A stretch of 64,000 bases of DNA from positions 3,592,001-3,656,000 of the forward strand of contig JAJEKV010000064.1 in NCBI GenBank assembly GCA_021234155.1, read 5' to 3'. This DNA is from Isoetes taiwanensis. Lineage: Eukaryota; Streptophyta; Lycopodiopsida; Isoetales; Isoetaceae. The notes beneath the pieces were generated by a model. It did no database searches, was not told the origin of the DNA, and worked only from the letters and a program-made list of their open reading frames with translations. The position numbers were made by a program, and so were the translations under genes. Positions within the stretch are counted from its first letter, which is position 1. Every line of letters starts with the position of its first letter. Positions 46,126 to 55,742 of this stretch are shown one piece after another.

Positions 46126-47082
46126 TGATAATGGGCCTCTCAACTGCTCAATAATTTGTTTTGATGATTGAATTGGATGTATTTGTTTTTTCTTGCATAT
46201 GTATCTACGTATATTGATACGTGTGGGGAGCAATTTCTAATACAGGCGTGTGGTGTGTTGATCTGACATATTCTGAAGAATATGCTGGGATCTAAACATA
46301 AGATGGGCTCTATTTCAAACATCTCGTTCAAATGTACACTCTCCCACCTACTATTTTTGCAGTCAGCTCGTTAGAGCTCCAGCGGAAAATGCTTTAGCGC
46401 CTGAGGTGCTCTTGGATGCTTCCTTTAAGCTTGTATGCAAATCTTCAATAATGTGTAACCATTTGATGTTTGTCCTTTGTTCAGAGATGCGGGAAGGAGG
46501 TACAACCGATGTTAATCAGCTTGAGAGTTAGATTGAGTGAGCTTCCTTTGCTAAGAACCACTCACTTTTCGAAGATTCCTTCAACTCTTTGCAGCCTACA
46601 TCACCTGCTATTACCTGGTAAATAGTTTGCTTACCTTGAGCTTGTTTTGGTTTAGGATTTAGGGAGAGAAATGGAGATCGTTTGGCCCAATGTGTTTCCA
46701 GGAATATTGTCAACTCTGCTGATTTCTTCCAGGGATATTGTCAGATCTGCCGATTTAAGCACAATTTCATTAAAATGAGAAATTTCGTGTTTCCAATTAG
46801 GGAGGAAATTTTTTTAGTCCATTTTATGACCAATTTTTGAGCAATTATGGTGCCATTAAGCTAAAATATGTACTAGGTGCCATTTATTGGCGCCATTAAA
46901 AATACTAACAGTGCATATAATGGAGCTAAAGAAACATTAGATTACAAAATCAGTAAAAATTGTATATTCATAGATTTGTATATCCATAAATTTGCCACAC
47001 CAAACTAGGTTTTGGAAGAGAGAGTCTGTAAACAAAAGTATTATTGTATAATTTACATTTCCATGTCTGGAGGGAATTCAGT

Positions 47083-47888
47083 CTACTCAGCAGGATCAGG
47101 TTCCCCAGTGCCAGTGCCATGGCTGGATGAAGCGCCCATAGGATCTCCTTGAAAAGTCTCAAACCCTGTAGCAATGAAATCGGGATCATTTAGAATGTCC
47201 ATATTGAATTCCGTATTCTTGATCACATCATAGTCAACATCGGGTTCCTCTTCAGGTATGACATGAGTTGATGGATCTACAGCTTCTTCAACAACAGCAC
47301 CTTGTTTCTCTGTCACATGAACTGCAGCGATGATAGGATTCAGGAGGCAGTCAAGCCTACCAAGAATGCCATGTAGGCACTGCCGCTTAGCCGGGTCACT
47401 TTCAAACACAATACAAAATCTCTTATGGATCAATGCAGCCCGGCCAAACGAACCACAAGAGAAGTAATCAAATACTCCTGTTCCTAGCAGTACCAGCTTC
47501 TGCACGAGATAAGAGCATGTGGCATGCCCTAGCTGGTTTCTCATGATTACGTCCCCTGGCAAGCCTTGCCAACTGTACCTGAATCTACTGTTGAAGAGTT
47601 TCTGAGCCATAGCCCTGCTCTCCCCGTCTTCCTCGTCTTCATTACATGCTAAAACTGGTGGCAGTTCTTGAGGATGACTGGCAAACGAGAATCTGAGATC
47701 AATATCATTGACAGAGGCATCAACAGTGGGCTGAATTTTTGTGACGTATACGAGTGCAAGTGGCTCCTGAATTCCTATGGCAGGCGGATTCTTGTATTCG
47801 TCCTCATATATGCCAATAAAAACTCTGGACCAAGAGTCCAGGTTATCCAACACAGATGAAATCAAGAAATTATGCTCTACAAGCACAG
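47083..47888 (-). CDS. Methyltransferase-like protein fragment (transposon-associated?)
   Basis: The reading frame is entered from a plausible acceptor (TTTTTAATACAG at 47900-47889), so this is probably a 3' exon of about 268 codons with the 5' part missing. The core is SYLVQKLVLLGTGVFDYFSC followed by GSFGRAALIHKRFCIVFESD and DPAKRQ. This resembles the adjoining X and I motifs of beta-class DNA methyltransferases (D-x-F-x-G-x-G-[ST]-x-x-x-A-[AL] ... ExDP), except that the first glycine is Ser or Cys here. The DPPY/NPPY catalytic motif is not convincingly present. The acidic C-terminus reads VIPEEEPDVDYDVIKN. It is divergent to the transposase-like gene at 48.5 kb. The methyltransferase fold call is tentative; activity is doubtful. 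Confidence 0.4.
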
Positions 47889-48182
47889 CTGTATTAAAAA
47901 ATTAGAGTGTGGTTGTGTCCCACATTGGACTTATGACTCTAGTGTCCAAAACTATCAAGGCATTAGAGTTTTTTTGAGGTCAAATAAGGGCCTTGTAAGA
48001 GGGGATTGGGGGGGGGCTGCCACGTAGGATCCCGAACCTACCTTCCCCCCCTCCATACCTAACTTTCACTCTCCCCTAACCTAACTTCCCCCCCTCCAAA
48101 CCTAACCTCGTACCTAACTTTGCAATCATTATTTCCTAACGACCTAAAAATTTGATGATTACATCTAAGATTTTCATTTTTC

Positions 48183-48285
48183 CACCATCGAGCTTCAGCG
48201 CCATCGAGCTTGCTATCGAGCTTGCCATCGCGCCGTCGAGCTTGTCATCGCGCCATCGAGCGCCAACGACCTTGCCATCGCGCCC
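48183..48285. repeat. Short tandem CATCGAGCTT / CATCGCGCC repeats
   Basis: About eight imperfect units of CATCGAGCTTGC and CATCGCGCCRTC alternate, between the methyltransferase-like and transposase-like genes. A C-rich tract of CCTAACTTYCCCC units lies at about 48030-48120, just to the left. Confidence 0.75.
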
Positions 48286-48313
48286 AAGCATTGTTTGAAT
48301 TCGAATTATGGCG

Positions 48314-48380
48314 GATTCTTGCCAGCAAATAGAGCGAAATAGCAAAATTTTTCAATTTCGCTCTTTTGTTGGCAAGAATC
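48314..48380. repeat. Inverted repeat with 26-bp arms
   Basis: The left arm 48314-48340 (GATTCTTGCCAGCAAA onward, ending GAGCGAAAT) and right arm 48355-48380 differ by one substitution and one indel, around a 14-bp loop. It lies between the two divergent genes of element B. The arm end GCGAAAT is also the end of the 57-bp-array palindrome. Confidence 0.85.
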
Positions 48381-48502
48381 TTCCTAATTCTGAGCTCCGC
48401 TCCGGTTCTCGGTCTTTTGCAATGTCAATGGCAAATGTATTTGGTTTTCGACTTGTCATTGCATTCTTTTGAGTGTTCTTGGTTCTAATACTTCCGTTTC
48501 AG

Positions 48503-51257
48503 GATCAAACTAATTCCGAGGGTCAATTTAGAGTGCAAATGCCAAAAGGATGCCTGCCTTACAGGAATAAGTTCACTTGGAAGCAACCAATAGATGAAGA
48601 TGCATTGCGAGCTTCTGGAGCCATGAATATAGACCTCAGGGCTAAAGGCCAACTGTGTCCTTGTGATCCTTTCACTCGAGCCCAACCAAACTTCCACTCT
48701 GCATCTGGTCTTATTGAATTTGCTTGTAAGGGACAGCAAGGGTTACTAGGTTACTGTAATAATTCGGTTAATGGTAATACTGATCCACATTTGCGTGCCA
48801 TGTATAACCACTTGTATGGATTCAATTGCAAAGTTTTATCAGATGTTAATCAGCTCCAACAGGCGAACTACTTGCTATCTCAACAATGCCGCAAGCTCAA
48901 CGAATTGGAGATACAAAATCAAAAATTGGTGACGGAGATGAAATCACTGCAGCAAGGAATGAAGAGGGTTGCGCAAGAAAATGATTCCGTTCACAAGCGA
49001 GTCAAACAAATGAAAAGAACTTCACTGGGGATTAGGGAGAGGGCAAGAAACCTGAAGCCCATAAATATATTAGCCCCTGGGGGTGGAGACTAAAAAAAAG
49101 GGTCATGGCTATTAAGAAGCTTGTTGATCCAAATTTTGCAGAAGAAAATAAGAGAAAACCTGCTAATATTGCCCGTTTATTAAAGAAATTAGTTACTAAA
49201 GATGATGTATTGAGAATGTTAAAGCTTCCTGGTAGCATTCAACTTAGGAAAGCTGTAGTACAGCAACTGCTGCAGGAGTTGGGGAACAGTCAAACCTCAG
49301 ATTCAGTGCAAGAATTGTGTGACAATGTCAGAATAAGTAGGCAAGCTTATATTGCTTTGTTCAGATGCTTGCAGGATGGCCTTAAACAACAAGGCATTAC
49401 CAAAACTATTCTACTACCAAGGATGACTAGTGTGAGGACTTGTAGGTCATCGAGAAACAGACAAGTGCAAGAGCTTCTTGGTGATATGTATCAGCTGACC
49501 AGCAGTGTCAATTTGGATACATTGCCATCCTATAGCAAAGGTAAGAAGAAGTCGAAGTTTGGTGATACTTTCTGGATAGACCTAAGTAGAATGCTTCAGC
49601 TTTTGGTTCGATTTTATGATATGAAGCTAGAAGAGTGCGCTGGCAAACTAATAATTGTTTTGAAGCTGGATGCTACATATTCTAAACGAGGTGCACCCTG
49701 GACTACCACAGTCGTCGGATCTGTCAATCCTACGGCCCAGACTGTATGTTGAAGTCTCTGGACACCTCTCGTTTCGATTATGCTCATTTATGATTGGGGA
49801 CTCCTATGATTTTAAGATGTCAAATACGAGTTTGCCTAAGGTTTTGATGGTATATCGAGCCTCTATACGATTTTAGAATATGAAATACGGGGATTCGAAC
49901 CTCTACCAAAATAACTCAATGTCCTAATAAGACTACTTTAACCAATTTAACTAGTGAGCTAATGTGATTTTTTTAAATCTTAAATCCATGTTTTTTTTTA
50001 TAATAACCCATTGAATTGTTTTAGGGATATGGTCTATGGTTTCGAGAATTATATCTATATCAAATCCCCCTGGAACCCCCTGTTATTTTGCTACATATTG
50101 GAATTGGTGAAAGGCGAGAAGTACGAGAGGGTTTCACTGAGTCTAATGAACAGAGCTTTGAATACAGGGAATGAAGAGTCAAATCTAGATGGTAAGTTTT
50201 CCGTCTAGTCTGAAGATCACATTTGGTGGGTTGGTTTATTTCAGGTACCAGAGGAAAATCACAGTATCCTGAAATGGGATTTTAATCAAACAACCATCCC
50301 CACAATGATTGCCTTCACGGAATCGGAGAAAAACTTGCAGTTCCTGGATATGGTGAGTACGAGGTTGAATGGCATCTTGCTGCAGATTTGAAGACAATAA
50401 AATGCATGTACAGAATGAAGCATGGTGCTGGTAAGACTACTTATGCTTGTCCTTACTATCTCTATGCGAGAATAGATTCAACTAGGTTGGACAAAAGTAC
50501 ATTAGACTGTGTCCAGGATGAGCCACCAAATAGAGAAGAGAAGGACATAACCTTGATGCCAATTCTGCCAATTCCGTTAAAAAGAGTACACATACGCACC
50601 CTTCATGCTTTCTTGAGAATCATAGACAAGATGGTTTACATGAGTATCCTGTTTGCTTGGAATAAATCACCCCAAAGCTCTAGGGAAGCTGCCATGCATG
50701 AAGTTGAAAAGGTGCTATCTAATGTGGGACTTCATGGTGGGCACTACAAAATACTTCAAAATCCAAAGGTATCCGGCAAGGTTCCCCTGAAACCCAGTAT
50801 GGGTGGTCCAAAGGCTAAGAGGTTTTTGCCTCCCGCGAAAGAGAACTTATCTGGTGTTTGGGAAGCTTACAAGGATCTTATTGCAGCTGAGGATGATCGA
50901 AATGATCGTGGTAGATCACGCCTGAAAAAAATCAAGGCATGGCAGGATTTCTCTGTACTGGTGAAGGAAATGCAGAAAAAGGTAGTGCAGGAAAATGATG
51001 TTGCCAAATCCCAGGAGGCAGTCACAAACTTCACTAAGTCTTTCCTGACGGCATGGGGTGAGGCCAATTTGACTCACTATGTCCATATTCTGTTTGCACA
51101 TGGCGTGTGGTTTGTCAGGCAATATGGAAGCCTAGAAATTTGGAATACACAGGGAATGGAGAAGTCCCATAAGCAAACAAAGAATGCATTCTTCCATTTC
51201 ACTCAACACAGAGGTTCAGTTGGGAATTCCTTACAGCAGATGTTTGAATGGTTTTAA
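48503..51257 (+). pseudogene. Transposase-like protein, multi-exon or frameshifted
   Basis: Three long plus-strand pieces read as one protein. Piece 1 (48503-49093, after the acceptor CCGTTTCAG) has GQLCPCDPFTRAQPNFHSAS and a coiled coil (QLQQANYLLSQQCRKLNELE). Piece 2 (49105-49752) has KLIIVLKLDATYSKRGAPWT and TTVVGSVNPTAQT. Piece 3 (about 50245-51257) has YEVEWHLAADLKTIKCMYRM, YACPYYLYA, LTHYVHILFAHGVWFVRQYG and WNTQGMEKSHKQTKNAFFHF. This resembles an uncharacterised transposon protein family with a late [SN]-Q-G-x-E-K motif, seen in fungi and cnidarians (from memory). A GT donor at 49752 and TTTATTTCAG before 50245 suggest one intron; a frame change near 50330 is unexplained. A catalytic triad is not assigned. 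Confidence 0.5.
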
Positions 51258-51551
51258 AGAAGGATCGTGTCCAAATGGGTGAAGATATCACAGAACCAGA
51301 GTGAATCAACACTTGCTAAGTTGTTTAGACAAAAAACCCAGCGGGAAAAAAAAGAGGGAGGCTTGATATAAGTCCGCAGTTGTTGAGCGATCAAGGGAGT
51401 GGAGATCAATGAGATGTAGGCAAGGCAAGGGTTATGTCCGTATTGAGAGCTCTTGATAATGTCTCTACTGTAAAAGAGTTGGTTTATTTATCAGTTCGAT
51501 AGTGGTCACTGTGCGAAATGTTGTATTGTAAGTAAACTGGATGCATGTATT

Positions 51552-51916
51552 GCGCACCGTGGCCACGGTGCGAAATATGGGCCTGTAACTAAACTGTATC
51601 CACGTATTTCGCACCGTAGCCACGGTGCAAAATAGGCCCTTCAATAATTTATAACTGAGTCGATTTCGCACCGTGGCTACGGTGCGAAATATGGGCCTGT
51701 AACTAAACTGGATCCATATTTCGCACTGTAGCCACGGTGCGAAATAGGCCCTTCAATAATTTGTAACTGAGTCAATTTCGCACCATGGCTACGGTGCAAA
51801 ATATGGGCCTGTAACTAAACTGGATCCACGTATTTCGCACCGTAGCCACGGTGCGAAATAGGCCCTTCAATAATTTGTAACTGAGGCGATTTCGCACCGT
51901 GGCTATGGTGCCGAAT
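51552..51916. repeat. Palindrome array 1, 57-bp register
   Basis: Seven copies of a palindrome (half-site TTTCGCACCGT, centre RGCY, then the reverse complement half) start at about 51552, 51606, 51663, 51718, 51775, 51832 and 51889, and a half copy lies at 51508. Spacers of about 30 bp alternate between two kinds: AGGCCCTTCAATAATTTGTA and ATGGGCCTGTAACTAAACTG. The array lies 3' of both the transposase-like gene (ending 51257) and the minus-strand pair gene (ending 52136). The minus strand is open with 19-residue repeats built on FRTVATVRN. Confidence 0.95.
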
Positions 51917-52135
51917 ATGACCACAAATAGAACAATCACATGAGAAACTACAAGAAAAATGGTAGAAGAAATCATTCACTTACACGAAAAGTTAAAAGGA
52001 AAATTATTGCCAAGATAATACATGATAATATAAGGATGTTACTTAATTACACGGAAATCACTTGCTTATATACTTAATTTCTATGAAAATGGTAGGTTTA
52101 TACCAGTTTATACACATAATTCCAATGGAGCATCT

Positions 52136-52705
52136 TTACTTGTGATATGTACTTATTATGTGCTGTGTGCTATGTAGCCATAGCTCACGTGTATCCCAAG
52201 GAATTGTATCCCAGGTGGGGAATTTAGACAGTAACCACAGGATGTTGAAGTCAAGGGAACGGAATAGGAGCTGACCAATATCCACAAAAGATTTGTAATG
52301 GAAGTTGTAAAGTTCAATGAAGATATAAATCCTATTCTTTTCACAAGTAGGAATGACCAGAGGTACATAGTGATCCAGAGAGTAGGCCATGAAACCATGG
52401 AAAAGCATGTCCTTCAACTGTTCTAGCCTATCTTCTAAATTTGAGGGGGGTTCAAGAAGTCCCAAAGCACTTAGAGTGATCCTTGCACTACTCGAACTGA
52501 TCTCCTGCAGTGGAGGGAGATGACGAGTATAGCGATCGATAATGAAGTTGATCAGCTGCCTTGCAAGCGCTGTGGTTGGACCGTGACGCCACCAATGCTC
52601 CCAAAAGTTGCTAAAAAAATCATCAAAAGTGCACATATTTATTCTGCCGCATGCTTGCAGGTATTCTGGATCAGCCCAGCGAGGATATTCTTGCAAAGTT
52701 ACCAT
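52136..52705 (-). CDS. Divergent-pair minus-strand gene, copy B
   Basis: I choose ATG 52705 (MVTLQEYPRWADPEYLQACG), because upstream in-frame sequence is translated GGAGCA repeat and because the TTGCAAATG context is conserved in copy A. The 189-residue product is uninterrupted. Conserved with copy A are DDFFSNFWEHWWRHGPTTAL, LINFIIDRY, LLEPPSNLEDRLEQLKDMLF, YSLDHYV and DTRELWL. It is helical, rich in Trp and Leu, with no signal peptide and no known domain. It is transcribed away from a 94-aa plus-strand partner 371 bp distant, and a palindrome array begins 220 bp 3' of it. Preservation as a pair with its partner suggests the two products act together; the function is unknown. Confidence 0.7.
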   Translation of the reverse strand: MVTLQEYPRWADPEYLQACGRINMCTFDDFFSNFWEHWWRHGPTTALARQLINFIIDRYTRHLPPLQEISSSSARITLSALGLLEPPSNLEDRLEQLKDMLFHGFMAYSLDHYVPLVIPTCEKNRIYIFIELYNFHYKSFVDIGQLLFRSLDFNILWLLSKFPTWDTIPWDTRELWLHSTQHIISTYHK

Positions 52706-52734
52706 TTGCAAGAAACTAGTGGAGCAGACAAGGA

Positions 52735-52870
52735 ACAAAAAAGCTATTGAATAAGGAGCAAACAAGGAGCAGACAGGGAGGCAAGGAGCATGCAAACAAG
52801 GAGCAGACAGGGAGGCAAGAAGCAACAAGAAGCGGACAGGGAGGCAAGGAGCAAACAAGAAGCAGACAAG
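52735..52870. repeat. AAGGAGCA-type repeats in divergent intergenic region, copy B
   Basis: Units of AAGGAGCA, AAGAAGC, AACAAGGAGC and AGACAGGGAGGC repeat across 130 bp just upstream of the minus-strand gene. The same motif is at the same place in copy A (12820-12905). Confidence 0.8.
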
Positions 52871-53033
52871 AGGGGGAAAGAGGCAAAGACAATGAAGGCA
52901 TAGATGGCTATTTAAAGAGAAACTAGGTATATATACTATATATGTACATTATATTTACATGTGTATTTTGTACATTATGCTGGTATATATAACCAATAAT
53001 GCTGCTGCAGTGCATGTCAATAATTTTGTTCGC

Positions 53034-53040
53034 TATAAGT
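53034..53040 (+). promoter_or_regulatory. TATA-like box for plus-strand pair gene, copy B
   Basis: TATAAGT followed by ACAGCTCCATTC, aligned with TATAAAAGCAGCTCCATTC in copy A. It lies 36 bp upstream of the chosen ATG, which leaves little room for a leader. The call rests on conservation. Confidence 0.4.
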
Positions 53041-53075
53041 ACAGCTCCATTCAATGCAGAAGGCAACCATTTGCT

Positions 53076-53360
53076 ATGTCTCGGTCTGGTTCTTCTTATT
53101 ACAGGGGGTCTACCTTGCCTCCTCGTCCCGAATATATAGACTCCATTACTTGCAGTATGACATTTAATGATCTTGTTAGATGCAAGCAGAGGGGTATCCC
53201 CCTTGCTCCCTGGCTGGATGCAGTAACAGAGGGTCGAAATCGTTCTTCCTCCAGGTTTTATCGTGTTGTTATCCACCTTGATTGGGTTCCAGAGCGTCGC
53301 CTCTATGAGCTTAATAGCATCACTCAACCACCTGCTCATGATGAGCCCGAGTGCGAATGA
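53076..53360 (+). CDS. Divergent-pair plus-strand gene, copy B
   Basis: ATG 53076 (MSRSGSSYYRGSTLPPRPEY) to a TGA at 53358-53360, 94 residues. The frame extends upstream to 52959, but that part precedes the conserved TATA-like box and is not conserved in copy A. The conserved core is IDSITCSMTFNDLVRC, then RFYRVVIHLDWVPERRLYEL and NSIT. It is small, basic and soluble, with alternating beta-like segments; no known domain. Palindrome array 2 starts 290 bp downstream. It is the likely functional partner of the minus-strand protein because both were kept together in two element copies. Confidence 0.7.
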   Translation: MSRSGSSYYRGSTLPPRPEYIDSITCSMTFNDLVRCKQRGIPLAPWLDAVTEGRNRSSSRFYRVVIHLDWVPERRLYELNSITQPPAHDEPECE

Positions 53361-53648
53361 ACTGCTGCATTCATGTATGCTATGCCTCTTATATGAGTTC
53401 TAAATTCTGTTACTAGAGTATTTTAGACATTCGCTAGTTATAAATATGTAACCATAAATGATACATGTGATCCATCCATTTACTGCACATTTTCAATTTG
53501 GAAAGCTCTTGGCCATTTTCCTTACATGTACATTCTAAATACAGATAAGCATTCTCTTCTGCATGTGCGAAATAGGCACCCCGGCACGTTGTTTGAGTAA
53601 AATGATGAACGTGCGAAAGTGGTCCCCACACAGCGTGTGGAACAGTCT

Positions 53649-53784
53649 ATTTCGCACCGTAGTCACGGTGCGAAATTGCGCCCTCCAAAAATTTTGGAAC
53701 TACTATTTTCGCACCGTGGCGACGGTGCGAAATAGACCTTCCCACAGAATGTGGAATAGTCATTTTCGCACCATGGCCACGGTC
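53649..53784. repeat. Palindrome array 2, 57-bp register
   Basis: Two full palindromes and one truncated copy start at about 53649, 53706 and 53762, and half sites lie near 53566 and 53610. Spacers (TGCGCCCTCCAAAAATTTTG, AGACCTTCCCACAGAATGTG) differ from array 1. It lies between the convergent 3' ends of the plus-strand pair gene and the H3-like gene. Confidence 0.92.
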
Positions 53785-53905
53785 AACACTAGTAAATGAA
53801 TACACAGCCTCAATAAATAGAATAACAAATAATTACAGAACCTCAATATTTATTAGGAGAACTAAAATATAACCATAACGAGAAAAATATTAAAACACTC
53901 ATATA

Positions 53906-54460
53906 TTAACAACCAAAAAGGGTTACAAAAGGCTCCTGAGGTAGGCATCGACGGAAGTATCTAGCTAAGGCATAGTCCCTGTCCTGCACAGTAACACGTC
54001 CTCTGTGCACACAACAGCGGACACTGTCCTCAAAGAGGCTAATTAGATGAGCCTTTGCTGCCTCTTGCAGTATATCCAAGGCCTCTGCTTGGATTCTATT
54101 CACCTCCTCCTCCACCATCGGGACATAGTCTGGTGCTCTCTCCCTCCTCCTCTTCCTTGATTCCTTCCTCCTCTCAATGATGGCCTACATCTCGTACCTG
54201 ACCATTCTAGCGAAGGCAAGCTTGGGAATCAGAGGCTGGGTGCATGCCTGCCAGTACCTAATCTCCCTTAAAGCCTGAGTGCCAGGAGGAGCACCCTTTA
54301 TCTTCTCAGGGCCACCATATCTAACACTAGGCTCCCCTTCCTTCAGCTTCCGCTTATTCCCATGCTTATCTGTCTCCTTGGTTGCATCTTTCTCAGTTTG
54401 TCTCCAACTAGGAACAAGCTTAGGAGGCTTTGCCGGGCCGGATCTCTTGGGCGTGGATTT
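53906..54460 (-). pseudogene. Histone H3-like protein, divergent, one in-frame stop
   Basis: One minus-strand frame of 185 codons, with a single TAG at 54187-54185, encodes a histone-H3 fold. It has a basic tail (KSTPKRSGPAKPPKL, KHGNKRKLKEGEP), then GTQALREIRYWQ and PLIPKLAFARMVR, matching H3 GTVALREIRRYQ and LIRKLPFQRLVR. A 30-residue basic insertion with the stop codon follows (RRKESRKRRRERAPDY), then LDILQEAAKAHLISLFEDSV and HRGRVTVQDRDYALARYFR, matching H3 LQEACEAYLVGLFEDT and HAKRVTIMPKDIQLARRIR. The tail lacks the canonical ARTKQ start, and a TGA precedes it at 54463, so no ATG start is visible upstream. A centromeric-type H3 or transposon-borne H3 are the alternatives. It shares its strand with the DUF8039 ORF 200 bp upstream and may once have been fused to it. 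Confidence 0.75.
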
Positions 54461-54663
54461 TCACGCTTCTGAAAATGGGCTTCCTAGTACATGTTCCACT
54501 GGAACTGGGCTTCCGTGATCAACCTGATCCTGGCGATCATCTTGGTCCTGGCGATCATCTTTGGTCCCCGCGATCTTGATCATCTTTGGTCCTGTGCTGA
54601 ACTTCTTGCACTTCGAGACTGGCTGCGAAATAGGCACTAGCGATGCGTTGGGTGCTCTTGTTC

Positions 54664-55354
54664 CTACCCCTCACTACTGCCAAACATTTGGGAATGCAGT
54701 CGTGGCCCCAAAGTCTTAGGGACGGTAAACTCTCGATTCAAGAAACCACCGGGCACCATGGCCCCGGTCAACTCGCCACAACACCCGGCCGTGTGTAGAT
54801 ACCCGGTGGTCCCAAAGACATAATCCATCTCATTACACAGGAACTGGAATGGCCGTTTCTCCACGCCGGACATGGATGTCATCAGCCTCGGCCACATGAT
54901 GTATGACCCGACGGCTTCCTCTACTGTCTCCGCTCCAGGGGTGGGGAAGGGCAGACTGGCTGTTGGATCCAGAGCTGTGTCCACCGATACTACAATACAG
55001 TCGTTTGGAACTGGAATATTGTGGCGCATGAGGCCTTCGCGAAAACTCCTTCCCCAACAACCTTCACCGAGAGCTCGTTAAGGAGACCCGAGTAGGAAAC
55101 ACGTTCGGGTTTTGGAAATATTCCTCCACACTATTATTAATGTCCTGGACGATATTTCCAAGGCTTTGCCCGAACCCTTCTGGAAGGACAGTCTCATCTA
55201 CGTCCATCTGCTGGCTTGTGATGGGAATAACTGTCTCGGCCTCTGTGATGGGAATAGCTGTCTCGGCGCTGGTAGTAATAGCCTCGTCAAGATTCTGGCG
55301 CTTGTCAAGCGCCTCATTTTGTGGATTTTCAGAGCTAGCGCCTTCCATGGACAT
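54664..55354 (-). pseudogene. DUF8039-like transposon protein, one frameshift
   Basis: Two ORFs form one protein. The first (55354-55064) begins MSMEGASSENPQNEALDKRQ, with an acidic region and ETVLPEGFGQSLGNIVQDIN. The second (55077-54664) reads HNIPVPNDCIVVSVDTALDP, TASLPFPTPGAETVEEAVGS, YIMWPRLM and FQFLCNEMDYVFGTTGYL. The pattern [VI]-x-V-D-x-x-L-D ... LPFP ... EAVGSYI-x-WP fits the CACTA-associated domain I remember as DUF8039. A one-base frame change near 55050 separates the pieces. It is transcribed toward the H3-like pseudogene. In CACTA elements such proteins accompany the tnp2 transposase; no tnp2 domain is seen here. Confidence 0.6.
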
Positions 55355-55408
55355 GAGCGGATTTTAGCAAGGAGAAGAAATTCAAATAAACAATATTGTC
55401 TCTCCCGA

Positions 55409-55541
55409 AATGTTCATAGTAGCCACGGTGCGAAATGGTGTCATGCGCACGCCGAGGAATGGTTGTTTTTGCACCGTAGCCACGGTGCGAAATAGGGCAG
55501 TCCAAAAACTGCCGACATCCTGATTTCGCACCGTGGCTACG
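55409..55541. repeat. Palindrome array 3, 57-bp register
   Basis: Copies start at about 55409 (left half degraded), 55466 (full) and 55522 (right half truncated). It lies between the 3' end of the 377-aa gene (55743) and the 5' end of the DUF8039 gene (55354), the latter on the same strand. Confidence 0.9.
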
Positions 55542-55742
55542 CTCCTGATGTACATACATGGAAATGACTGAATTCACTAATAAAGATGACCTAAGACATA
55601 TATCTAACAAGGATTTATTGCTGACATTGAATTCTAACAATTAATGAATTTCATAGATGAACAATCATACCAAAGCAATTTTCTCATATAAACACAACTC
55701 ATGAATTTTATAGAAAAGATATTATATTAATACAAAAGTTTT

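Noticed and set aside
51940-51960. A CACTA transposon terminus (AAACTACAAGAAAA at about 51946)
   Set aside because: It resembles CACTACAAGAAAA but lacks the first base pattern, and I found no inverted partner near the other end of the cluster.
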